From VFJQ01 sp044226525 (GTDB lineage Bacteria > Verrucomicrobiota > Verrucomicrobiia > Chthoniobacterales > Chthoniobacteraceae), in NCBI GenBank assembly GCA_044226525.1, contig JBGAGV010000027.1, positions 55,625-119,624 on the forward strand: a DNA stretch of 64,000 bases, given 5' to 3'. The stretch's first letter is position 1. Each line of letters begins with the position of its first letter. A program made the position numbers and the translations under genes. A model generated the notes under the pieces. It was given only the letters and a program-made list of their open reading frames with translations. It had not been told where the DNA came from and did not search any database. Shown here piece by piece: positions 17,201 through 25,490 of the stretch.

Positions 17201-20200
17201 CGGTGTTATTCAGCGCACCGCCCAGCCCGCCACCGAGGTTGTCGCCCTTGATCAGCAGGGTGGAAAACTTCGTGCCACGCGTCAACGCTCCTCCCGGGCC
17301 CGATTCCGTCGCCCGGAGCGTGAGCTGTGAAGTCGTGTTGGCGGAATCGACCGTGATCGTGTTCGCCCCCGCCACCAAGTCGATCCGCTTGATGTTTTCA
17401 AACCGGCCGCTCGTGTTGCTGGTGATGCGCAGGCCCTGATTGATCGTGCCATCCAGCTTCACGATGGCGTTGTCGGACAGCTTGTTGATCGTGAGCAGGC
17501 CACCGGAGTTGTGCTCCGCCTGAAGTTCGCCGCCACGGATCGTGATGGCATCCGCACCGGTGAGCCCATCGGACTGGTTGCCGGTGAGCGCCAGCAGGCC
17601 GCCTCCCACCGTGACCGAGCCGGTAAAGGTGAGCGGATTATTTCCCGCCAGGCTCGCGACGGTGAAGGTCGCGTTGCCTTGTTTGGTGAAGGAACCCGAG
17701 CCGGTGATCGTGCCGTTGTAGCTCACCGCCGCCAACTGGTTCACCGTCAGCGCGCCGCCGGTGCCGAGGTCGATGATGGCGTTGTTCGTGCCCTGGTTCG
17801 TGCTGCCGGGCGTTACGATTCCGCCGATCGTTTCCGAGTGTCCGTTGAGCTGGAGCGTGCCCGCTACATCGCCCGTGCTGCCGAAATCCACCGGTAGGTA
17901 ATCGCTGATCGCGTCACTCGTGACCCCATCGCCGCCGATGCGCAGCGTCGAGCCCCCGATGATCTTCACCGCCCCGGTGATGCGCGTGCCTCCGATGTAA
18001 GTGATCATCGACGAGTTCTGCCCCGAGATCTCGGTGATGCCGGTGCCCGCGATGGTAATGAACTGCGCATTGCCCTGCGGAGCCTCGCTGTAGCCGAGGT
18101 TCGACGAAATGCTCAGCACCCCGGTGCCGAAGTTTTCGATGAGGAGATCGGCCCCCTGCGCGGACTTGTAGGGGAGCTGCGTCATGATCTTGCCGCCAGT
18201 GATCTTGATGAGGCTGGCCGGGGTGCCCGTGGGCACCAGCAGGCCGCCCGTCGTCAGCATGAGCGACGCGGAAGGATTGGCGATCGTCAGTTCGGTATTC
18301 GAACCGCTGATGATGAGGCCGGGAACGCGATTCGTGGCGAGCGTGCCCGTCGTGGGACCGTTCAGCTCGGCGGTCTGCAACGTATTCCAATTCCCGGGAT
18401 TATTTTCCACCGTGGGGGTGTGCTGGATGATCTTCCCGAACCCGTCCCGGGCGATCCAGCGTCCATCGAGCAGCGCATTGACGGCGAGCAGCCGCCCGTT
18501 GTTGAGATCGCCCGGCTGGCTGGTCGTGAAGGAGCCATCCGCATTGGTCGCCGAGAGCAGCACGATGCCGCCGCCGGGATTGCGAATGAAGCCGCCGAAG
18601 TTCAGCGTGAGCTTGCGGCCGTTCGTCGGCTGCAGCGTGATCGAGCTCTGCGCGCCGAGGGAAGCGGTCGTGTTGTTGGTGAACGTGCCAAACGTGTTCG
18701 GGTTCGAGTTGGCCGGGTTGTCGTTCTGCAAAGCGATCTGCTTGCCGAGATTGCTCGAGCCCGGGCTGAGATTGCCCACCGTTTCCGTCACATCGGCGCT
18801 GGCGTTGCCCTTGAAAACCATCGCACCGCCACGCAATTCGAGGTCGCCCAGATCGCTCAGCTTGCCACCGGTGCTGAGCGAGTAGTCATACACCAGCGAG
18901 CCTTTGTAGAGCACCGTGGCCCCTTGGAGCGTGTTGTTCCCTTGGAAGACCAGCGTGCCCGCGCCCTGCTTGGTCAGATGCACCATCCCCGATCCGCCCG
19001 GACCATTGACCAGCGGCACCGAGAAGATCACGTCGTCCGCCACCAGCGGGTTGTCGCTGATGACGTAATTTCGCGTCACCGTCGTGGCCGCCACATTGAG
19101 CTGGATCGACGAATCCGACGTGCCCGAAACGGTGATGCCTCCCACTGCGGTGCCAGCATTCGCCGTGAAGTCCCCCGCCCGCAGCATGGTGATGTGATTG
19201 AGAATGAGGTTCGTCCCCGTGGCGCTCGGGGTCATGTTGTAGCTGCCCCCCACTCCGGCCAGCGGCGAAGCATTGGTCGTGGTGCCCAGTTGCAACGTGC
19301 CACCGGTCACGGAGATCGTGCCGTTGAAGGCATTCGAGCCAGACATCGCACCGCTCTCGATGATGAGCGTGCCGAGCCCCGCCTTGGTGATGCTGACCGT
19401 GCCGGTGCCCCCATTGCTCAGATTGCTCTGCCGAAGGAAACCTTGGAGCACGACTTGGTCCGTGCTCAAGTCCGGATTGTCGTTCACCGTGAAGGTGCGC
19501 GTCACGTTGGTGTTGAGCACCGGATTCAGGTCGATCGGATTCGTCCAGAACACGGTCGAATCCGCCGTGGTAGAACCGAAGATGAGGCTGTTGGCCGCAG
19601 GCACGAAATTCGGCGTGACGCCCCAGACCAGCTCGGCCCCCGAGTTGAAACCCACATTGAGGTTATTCGTCCCCGCCGCCCCGTTCCCCGCCGCGGCAAA
19701 ACCGCCGTTGCTCGTCCACGCCACCTGCCCGGGACCCGTCCCCAGCGGCAGCGATCCCACGCCCCCGATCGTCCCGGAAGTCTGGAACACACCACCCGCG
19801 ATTTGCAGCGCGCTGTTCGGCGAGAAGCTGCTGCCGGCAACACCTTGGATGGCGCCATTGGAGACGATCGTTGGGCCGGAGTAAGTGTTGCTTCCGGCCA
19901 GTTTGACCAGCCCCGTGCCACTGTATTGGAACTCGCTCTTCCGATTGTTGGTCGGCTGATCGACGATGTTCGCATTGATCACCGTATTGCCCGTGCCGTT
20001 GATGTTCAGCCGCCGGTCCGCATTAACGTCGAAGTTCAAGACGGTGCCGTTGAGCGTCAGCACCTTGCCCGGCACGAGGAAGTTACTCAGGTTCGTGGTG
20101 TTGCTGTTATTGCCGAAGGTGATCGACGTCGAGCCATTCCCGATCGTCAGATTGTTATCGCCGAAGACCGCCTCGGTGGCATTGCCGGCAAAGAGCACGT

Positions 20201-23200
20201 TATTCGTGAAGGTCCGGTCGCCGCCCGCGGCGAAGAGACTCGCATTGGTCACCGTCACCAGCGAGCTGTTGCCGAAAGCGTGGTCGTGTCCGATGCCGAC
20301 CGCGCCGACCGTGTTGCCGATATTGGTCGCCCCCGAGTAAGTGTTATCGCCCGAGATGACCCAGGTGCCCAGGCCAGCCTTCGTCACCGACAACGTCCCG
20401 CCGTTGTCCGCCAGCACCGACCGCAATTCATTCGCATCCTGCCCAAAGCCCGACAGCGTCAGCGTTTTGGTGCCAGCCGAGTTCACCAGGCCGGTGACCA
20501 CGAGAGGACCCGAGCCGCTGGCGTCGATGGTCGTGTTGCCATTCATCACGATCGGACGGTCGGTCGTCTCACCCGTGCCCACGTAGCTGAGGGTGCCATT
20601 ACTGATCAGCACACTATTCGAGCGCGCGCCGAGCTGGCTGGGACCCGCGCCAATACTGCCGATGGAGCTGACGATGATCGTGCCAGCGGTGATCGAGGTG
20701 TTGCCGGTGTAGCTGTTCTGGTCGTTGGTCAGGTAAAGGGTGCCCGCCCCCGTCTTGGTCAGCACCGCATTCGCATTGCCGCTGCTGATGAGGCCCGACA
20801 TGATCGCGAAATCCAGCGCCGTGGCGCCGTTGTCGTCCACCTGCACGGTGCGGGCCGCGGTGGCTCCCGGGCTGCCGAGGTTGATCGCGTTTTTAAATTC
20901 GATCTCCGCCTGACTCACCGCGGAGCCGAGCAGCAGGGCATTCGCGTCCGGCACGAACCCGCCGCTGCCCCAGGTGAGCGCGGATGGCAAAGCCAGTCCG
21001 CCGATGGCCACCGTGAGCCGGCTTTCATCCGCGGAGAAACCGCCCGAGCCGGTCCACTGCACCTGATTCGTGCCGCCGCCAAGCGAGCGCGTGAAAGTAT
21101 TGCTGCGGCTTTCAAACGTGCCGCCGTTGAAGATCAGATTGCTCGTGCTGGGCAGCGTCACGCCATCCACCGCGCGCAGGATGCCGCCGGTGATCGAGGT
21201 CGCGCCGGTGTAGTTGTTGGTCGAGTTGCCGAGGATCCACACCCCCGCGCCCGCTTTCACGAGGTTAAACGCGCTCGTCCCGTTATTGGTGAGCTGCAGC
21301 TTGATCTCGTTGTCCCCGGTCGAGTCGCCTTGGAGGGTCAACTGGCGGGTGCCAAGCCCCGCGAAAACCACCGGCGCAGTATTGTTGAACACCAGCGTCG
21401 CGCTGTTCGGGCTACGCCCTGCGACGATGTTCCCGAAACTTCCCGAGGAATCGAGCGTCGCCGCTACCGGCCCATTGCTGGCTGGGAGGCCGATCGTAAA
21501 CAGACGGTCGATCGAAATCGACGGCGTTTGCGTCGCGAGAGCAATGGCCGTCGTGCCGCTGGTCGAGCCGATGTATTGCAGGATGCCGCCGTTGAAAACC
21601 AAGCTGTCCGCATTCAGCGCGTTCGAGCCGCTCAGGCCGGTGCCGATACTACTCGGCTGGCCGATGTTGGCCAGGCTCGGGGCCTGCAAGGTGCCGCCAG
21701 CCAGCACCGTCTGGCCCGTGTAAGTGTTCAGGCCGGCCAGCATTTCGACGCCGCCACCCGCTTTCACGACCGAGATAGGCGCCGTCGCACCATTCTGAAT
21801 CGTGCCCGTAAACACCCCGTTCCCGCCGCTGTTGCCGATGCGAAGGCTGGCCACCGCGGTGCCCGCCGCGCTGTTGGTGATCACGCCGGAACCGATGAGC
21901 GCATTGATCGCATTCGTGGCTGAACCCGACGAGCCGAGGTTTACCCCGTTCAAGTCGAACGTGGCGCCCTGCCGCACGGTCAGGTTCACCCCCGCCCCCC
22001 CCAGGTTCGCGGTGGAGGCCAATTTCAGGAGACCTTCGTTCACCGTCACCGTGCCCGTTTCGGCGTTGCTCCCCGAGCCGAGGATGAGCGTGCCCGCGCC
22101 ACTCTTCGTCACGCTGGTGCTGGTGGTGTTGGCGATCGGGACATTGATCGTCAGCGAATCGCTCGCGCCATTCACGCGAATGGCGATGTCCGTATTGCTG
22201 GCGGTAATCGAACCTGTGGCCGAGGTATTGATGATCGCGTTGCCGCCATTGACGAGAATCGCCGGGATGGTCAGCGCCGCATTCGCGGTGAGCGTGCGGT
22301 TGCCGTCCATCTTCAGCGAGTTGATCGAGATCGCCGTCCCCTGCGTCACCGTGCCCGACGTGCCGCTGGTGGAGGTGATCAGATTGTGGCTGCCAGGCGT
22401 CAGACCCGCGCTGGCGGCGACGGTATTCGTGCCGGTTTCACCATAGCTCGGAGCGCGAAATGCGCCGCCGACCCCGCCCGGATAATAGGCGAAATCGGCG
22501 CCATTGAAATAAAGCCGCACCTGCGGAATCCCGGTCGTGCCGGTCGGCAAGGTGACCGCGCCGCCGGACGTGGGCACGAGATTGACCGAAGCACCGGCGC
22601 TGAACGTGCCCAAGGACGAGAACCGCAGGTCAGCCGTGCCGCCCACTCCCTGCCCGGTCGCCTTCACGGTGTTCGCGCCGGCCGACGCGTTCAGCGAACC
22701 GAGTTGCTCGAGATTCGTCACGCCAGACACGCCCACGTATTCGAAGGTGCTGCCCGCCGTTTGATTGCTGCTCAGCGCGTCCGCCGCAAACGTCAGGGTG
22801 CTGGCCGTCGGGATGATGTCTGCCGCGAGACCCGAATTCGTCGTGGGTTGAATCTTCAACGTGCCGCCAGTCACCGTAACGTTGCCCGTGAAAGTCGAGA
22901 CCTGTCCGAAGCCCAGCTTCGTGCCGCTGGCCACCGCCGTCGTGCCGATGCTGTTGCTGATCGAGATCGTGTTGTTCCCCGTATTGATGGCCGTGATCAC
23001 CGAACCCACCGGCACATTCGCACCGGCTACCGATTGCCCGACCACTAGGCCGAGGCTCGCCACGTTCGCGATCGGAATGACATTCGAGTTGGCCGCGCCC
23101 GTTCCGCTCGTCGTCGCGGTTTTGCCCAGCGTGTTGAAATTCAATGACGCTCCCGCCGTGATCGCCCCGGTCACCGCGGCGCTGATCGTGATCGTATCTC

Positions 23201-25262
23201 CATTGATAGCGGTGATCACCGCTCCCGCAGGAACGTTTGTCCCCTGCACATATTGCCCCACCGAAAGCGACGCGCCCGCACCGGCCGCCAAATCAATCGT
23301 CGTCGCCGTATTCGCCACATTGTTCGCCACAGCAGCGGTGGAAGCCAAAACCTCCAGAGAGGTAAAATAATTCCCCGCCGTCGGGCTCAGCACCCACGTG
23401 CCCGAACCGACCTTCGTGACCGCCGTCGTCGAGGTGAAGGAATTGGAAATGACGCCGTTGAGCGTGTTGTCCACCGCCGCCGAACCGCCGAGGAAAAGGA
23501 CTTTGTTGCCCGTGCCGGTGAAAGGTGCGCCGATATTGCTCGTGAGCACCAGCGGCGTCACCGCCGAGCCGGATTGATTCGCCAGGATGGCCCCGTTGCC
23601 CCCCGCGCCGTTCAGGCTGAACACCCGGCTGGTCGTATCCCCCGCGCCCGTGCCCGCCGTGCCGAGGTAACTCAGCGCCCCAGTCACGCCGCCCGAGCCC
23701 AGAGTCAGCGCCCCGTTCCCCGTCGCGGTCAGCTTGTTGATGATCAGCGTGCCACCGTTGATATTCGTGGTGCCATACGACGAGTTGTCGTTGTCCAGCT
23801 TCAAGGTGCCCGTGCCGCTCTTGGCCAGGGTATGAAACCCGCCGGAGAACGTGATGCTGTCGGTCACTTCCGCATCGCCATTGCCGCCGGTGGCGTTTCC
23901 GATCGTAAAGACGCGGGAATTCCCCAGCGTCGTCGTCATCTTTCCGTCAAAGATTAGTTTCCCGGTCAGCCCGTTGGTGAATTGCGTATTGCCGTCGCCC
24001 GTGAACGTCGTCGTGCTGCCCGTCAACGCGAAGGTCACGCCGTAGCCGTTGCGACTGTTCAGCGTGAAGTTCTGCCCGGCGTTGGCAAAGGTGCTGTCCG
24101 CAAAGGTCAGCGTCTGGTTCAAAATCCCCTGCGAACTTCCCGCCGCGTGATCGAGGAAAAGCGTCGTCGAGTTTCGTCCGATGAACCGTGCCGTGTAGGA
24201 GGCCACATTGTCCGTGCGCAGTTCGAGCGTGCCACCATTGCCGGAAAGAATCGGCAGGCCCGTCCCATCCGCGATGCGTAGCGACCCGCCGCTCACCCGC
24301 ACTTCGTTGTCGATCAGGTTGTCCCCGGAGAGGATCATTCCGCCGTTGCCGGACTTTTCCAGCACCGTGCTGGTCACGCCGGGAACGATCACGTTGCTCA
24401 CGACGAAATGGCCCGGCCCGTTGAGCTGGGTCGTAAATCCCGAGGTCTGCCCCACGCCGACCACCAATCCGTTAATCGTGGTGGTGCCGCCCATCGAGAA
24501 AATGCGCGTGGACGCCGCCGTGCCCGTCGCCACCGAGGAGAACGTGTTGTTCCCCATGCTCGTCAGCGCCGAAGCGTCACCACTCACCCCGCCGCCCGAG
24601 ACAAACAACGTCCGGTCGATCGTGATGCCCGAAAACACGTCGCCACCCACCACCAGGCTCCCGCCGCCTTGCCCGCGGTTGGTGGTGCCTTCCACCGTGA
24701 TGACCGAGTTCCCCGTCCCGAGAGCTCCCGCGTCGGTGATCGAGATCACGCCCGCACTGATCGTCAGCGGGCCGTTAAAGGTATTCGTCGCCGAACCCAG
24801 ACGCAGCGTGCCCGTGCCGGTCTTGCGTAGCGCCGCCGAGCCGGTCAGGTTCACATTGAGCTGCGAGGCCAGACCGCTCCCCACGAAAAATTCCGCCGAC
24901 GCCGTGGACAGATTCAGCGCCCCCGCGCCCGAAATCGTCACCGACCCGTCTTTGAAAATGAGTCCCCCGATGTCGAAGGTCTGCCCCACCGTGATGTTGT
25001 AGCTCCCCGTCGCATCCGACCCCGCGCTGAACGCCGCCGTGCTGCCCGCCAGCCACGACGAAGTAGCCGAAAGACCGAGCGGGTCCGTGCTCCACTTGCT
25101 ATCCGACCACGCGCCACTCGGCGTGGACCCACCGGAGCCGGCGGTGGAACCGTTGATATCCCAATAATACGTCGCCGCGCGCGCGCGCGGCGAAAGCAGG
25201 CTGAGGGCGGCCAGGAAACCTGCGATGGATCCGGCGCAGATGGGGCGGGGTAGGCGGCGCAT
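14259..25262 (-). CDS. Giant autotransporter-associated beta-strand repeat protein with PEP-CTERM sorting signal
   Basis: About 3667 residues from the ATG at 25262, chosen because it opens a signal peptide (MRRLPRPICAGSIAGFLAAL, then ARAATYYWD). An upstream GTG-type start at 25427 would put 55 residues in front of it. The body is dozens of copies of a parallel beta-helix repeat with cores such as VTKSGAGTLILGS, LTKTGAGTLYLTNDQN and NTYSGATNI, the passenger-associated strand repeat type. The C-terminus is VPEPGALASLIGG, a hydrophobic helix and RFRRK, a PEP-CTERM signal, so sorting by an exosortase is expected rather than a beta-barrel autotransporter domain, which is absent. No exosortase gene is in the window. 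An extracellular matrix, sheath or adhesion role is inferred. Long antisense frames across it are composition artefacts. Confidence 0.88.
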   Translation of the reverse strand: MRRLPRPICAGSIAGFLAALSLLSPRARAATYYWDINGSTAGSGGSTPSGAWSDSKWSTDPLGLSATSSWLAGSTAAFSAGSDATGSYNITVGQTFDIGGLIFKDGSVTISGAGALNLSTASAEFFVGSGLASQLNVNLTGSAALRKTGTGTLRLGSATNTFNGPLTISAGVISITDAGALGTGNSVITVEGTTNRGQGGGSLVVGGDVFSGITIDRTLFVSGGGVSGDASALTSMGNNTFSSVATGTAASTRIFSMGGTTTINGLVVGVGQTSGFTTQLNGPGHFVVSNVIVPGVTSTVLEKSGNGGMILSGDNLIDNEVRVSGGSLRIADGTGLPILSGNGGTLELRTDNVASYTARFIGRNSTTLFLDHAAGSSQGILNQTLTFADSTFANAGQNFTLNSRNGYGVTFALTGSTTTFTGDGNTQFTNGLTGKLIFDGKMTTTLGNSRVFTIGNATGGNGDAEVTDSITFSGGFHTLAKSGTGTLKLDNDNSSYGTTNINGGTLIINKLTATGNGALTLGSGGVTGALSYLGTAGTGAGDTTSRVFSLNGAGGNGAILANQSGSAVTPLVLTSNIGAPFTGTGNKVLFLGGSAAVDNTLNGVISNSFTSTTAVTKVGSGTWVLSPTAGNYFTSLEVLASTAAVANNVANTATTIDLAAGAGASLSVGQYVQGTNVPAGAVITAINGDTITISAAVTGAITAGASLNFNTLGKTATTSGTGAANSNVIPIANVASLGLVVGQSVAGANVPVGSVITAINTGNNTISISNSIGTTAVASGTKLGFGQVSTFTGNVTVTGGTLKIQPTTNSGLAADIIPTASTLTFAADALSSNQTAGSTFEYVGVSGVTNLEQLGSLNASAGANTVKATGQGVGGTADLRFSSLGTFSAGASVNLVPTSGGAVTLPTGTTGIPQVRLYFNGADFAYYPGGVGGAFRAPSYGETGTNTVAASAGLTPGSHNLITSTSGTSGTVTQGTAISINSLKMDGNRTLTANAALTIPAILVNGGNAIINTSATGSITASNTDIAIRVNGASDSLTINVPIANTTSTSVTKSGAGTLILGSGSNAETGTVTVNEGLLKLASTANLGGAGVNLTVRQGATFDLNGVNLGSSGSATNAINALIGSGVITNSAAGTAVASLRIGNSGGNGVFTGTIQNGATAPISVVKAGGGVEMLAGLNTYTGQTVLAGGTLQAPSLANIGQPSSIGTGLSGSNALNADSLVFNGGILQYIGSTSGTTAIALATQTPSISIDRLFTIGLPASNGPVAATLDSSGSFGNIVAGRSPNSATLVFNNTAPVVFAGLGTRQLTLQGDSTGDNEIKLQLTNNGTSAFNLVKAGAGVWILGNSTNNYTGATSITGGILRAVDGVTLPSTSNLIFNGGTFESRSNTFTRSLGGGTNQVQWTGSGGFSADESRLTVAIGGLALPSALTWGSGGFVPDANALLLGSAVSQAEIEFKNAINLGSPGATAARTVQVDDNGATALDFAIMSGLISSGNANAVLTKTGAGTLYLTNDQNSYTGNTSITAGTIIVSSIGSIGAGPSQLGARSNSVLISNGTLSYVGTGETTDRPIVMNGNTTIDASGSGPLVVTGLVNSAGTKTLTLSGFGQDANELRSVLADNGGTLSVTKAGLGTWVISGDNTYSGATNIGNTVGAVGIGHDHAFGNSSLVTVTNASLFAAGGDRTFTNNVLFAGNATEAVFGDNNLTIGNGSTSITFGNNSNTTNLSNFLVPGKVLTLNGTVLNFDVNADRRLNINGTGNTVINANIVDQPTNNRKSEFQYSGTGLVKLAGSNTYSGPTIVSNGAIQGVAGSSFSPNSALQIAGGVFQTSGTIGGVGSLPLGTGPGQVAWTSNGGFAAAGNGAAGTNNLNVGFNSGAELVWGVTPNFVPAANSLIFGSTTADSTVFWTNPIDLNPVLNTNVTRTFTVNDNPDLSTDQVVLQGFLRQSNLSNGGTGTVSITKAGLGTLIIESGAMSGSNAFNGTISVTGGTLQLGTTTNASPLAGVGGSYNMTPSATGTNLILNHITMLRAGDFTANAGTAVGGITVSGTSDSSIQLNVAATTVTRNYVISDNPLVADDVIFSVPLVNGPGGSGMVHLTKQGAGTLVFQGNNTLQGATVLYKGSLVYDYSLSTGGKLSDLGDLELRGGAMVFKGNASADVTETVGNLSPGSSNLGKQIALQNDNPANSNPNTFGTFTNNTTASLGAQSSITLQPTNGRKLTLNFGGFIRNPGGGIVLLSATNADGSFTTSQPGDLNNGRLLAVNALLDGRWIARDGFGKIIQHTPTVENNPGNWNTLQTAELNGPTTGTLATNRVPGLIISGSNTELTIANPSASLMLTTGGLLVPTGTPASLIKITGGKIMTQLPYKSAQGADLLIENFGTGVLSISSNLGYSEAPQGNAQFITIAGTGITEISGQNSSMITYIGGTRITGAVKIIGGSTLRIGGDGVTSDAISDYLPVDFGSTGDVAGTLQLNGHSETIGGIVTPGSTNQGTNNAIIDLGTGGALTVNQLAAVSYNGTITGSGSFTKQGNATFTVASLAGNNPLTFTGSVTVGGGLLALTGNQSDGLTGADAITIRGGELQAEHNSGGLLTINKLSDNAIVKLDGTINQGLRITSNTSGRFENIKRIDLVAGANTITVDSANTTSQLTLRATESGPGGALTRGTKFSTLLIKGDNLGGGLGGALNNTARILLGSGTTGLGLVGGTGSTPSTYPIVPWMLGSIADPVVAVVGDSFVTYGTNGLRPLNTSTEYLFNDYAGASNLSNLSVSTTVPGTPAGKAINSLRFDASGGNVSLNLGSGTLTVNSGAVLATMGANANTVTIGDPTISAFFAPGATNELIFSVTSTNASAATAKLIVQPLITGANVSVTKTGPGTLQLTNNNTFEGGLTINQGAVEFNSAQANGNSLGTSGKEIRLAGGTLRFNDGSAASLGSRPIKLYGPSSFYTLSGAGAAGNALTRGSVIDVANTGALTILAAGTITGDGGFVKTGIGTLNIAAESTFTGSMAVMRGIVNISNKLTGASGLFIVPENVAGESPISATVNFDSSSPLNVNQVIVGGVFTAASTLFGTGTLVVGSNTNHPAVTIGNGSGDSFMAVGYHDEGAGNGVSLSITQGMADFRKASSVNINVSRLFLGQNKGNGSGRVQGDLKLPDSPLATNNITAGYVVIGNSPGPDSVSGGALVSTLDLGFGTTYLKADSITVGGQNTNGAMILNGDQNGRGSLYITDRSGSGGANLFIGDNDDITNSEQEETSTKLDTTSGSVYADLNLLVIGRHGGNAGTGSNFGGGGGKLLFKDGTINAATVQLGVTGTRVSASNPDANRTPDHTVVEISQLGGTFRFGEMSKGAGQVTYNWNEGTIENYGNRDSVNLNVQITAGSGDNDLHVISVPNAGQTMIFEASASFAGSGTLYKAGAGTLELRGGSASLGSVWEHQSGRILVNNADGVSATGINPINVYPGAELGGSGFIGGHVRLLSGPTPSSMGGKLTVGSDSGEIGTLTLLENTHLFAEAGSVIKLEIATNGPLLLGDRLLIGGLLDIDADPLGFQTNPDDNFATTAVLDITDIAPGHITSGSITLMTYSIGWTGGTGGGFDAGGYFKTPDGTVIRDYDAGNLGGSTLFYISGNAYYLDYNGGPLGSDVVLIAVPEPGALASLIGGVGMLLGLQRFRRK

Positions 25263-25285
25263 AATTGTTTTATACACGACCCATT

Positions 25286-25326
25286 CCGTGTGTCCAGTGA
25301 CAGGGAGACACTTTTTTATCACACGG
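25286..25326 (-). promoter_or_regulatory. Leader hairpin with overlapping alternative arms upstream of the giant repeat gene
   Basis: On the minus strand CCGTGTG ... CACACGG (7 bp, perfect) encloses a GTGTC ... GACAC pair whose right arm overlaps the outer one. The structure ends about 24 bp before the start codon. It could be an operator or a leader structure; function unproven. Confidence 0.35.
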
Positions 25327-25490
25327 GATGGCGGGAACTTTCCCCAACCAACGCCCACCCCCCTCGCGACGTCAACCCCAAAACCATTTTCACCCAACCA
25401 CTGACCCGTCACCCGAAATGCCCTCAAAACCTCACACGCAATGTTCCTTAACCACCTGTCGCGCGCGGTTTGATCCGATCGGTTGAGGAA

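Noticed and set aside
18420..21923. 1167-codon open frame on the plus strand opposite the giant repeat gene
   Set aside because: It is Arg/Ala/Asp/His-rich without any recognisable domain and is a complement artefact of the repetitive Gly/Thr/Asn codons on the other strand.
14259..25262. Classical type V autotransporter
   Set aside because: No C-terminal beta-barrel; the C-terminus is a PEP-CTERM signal.
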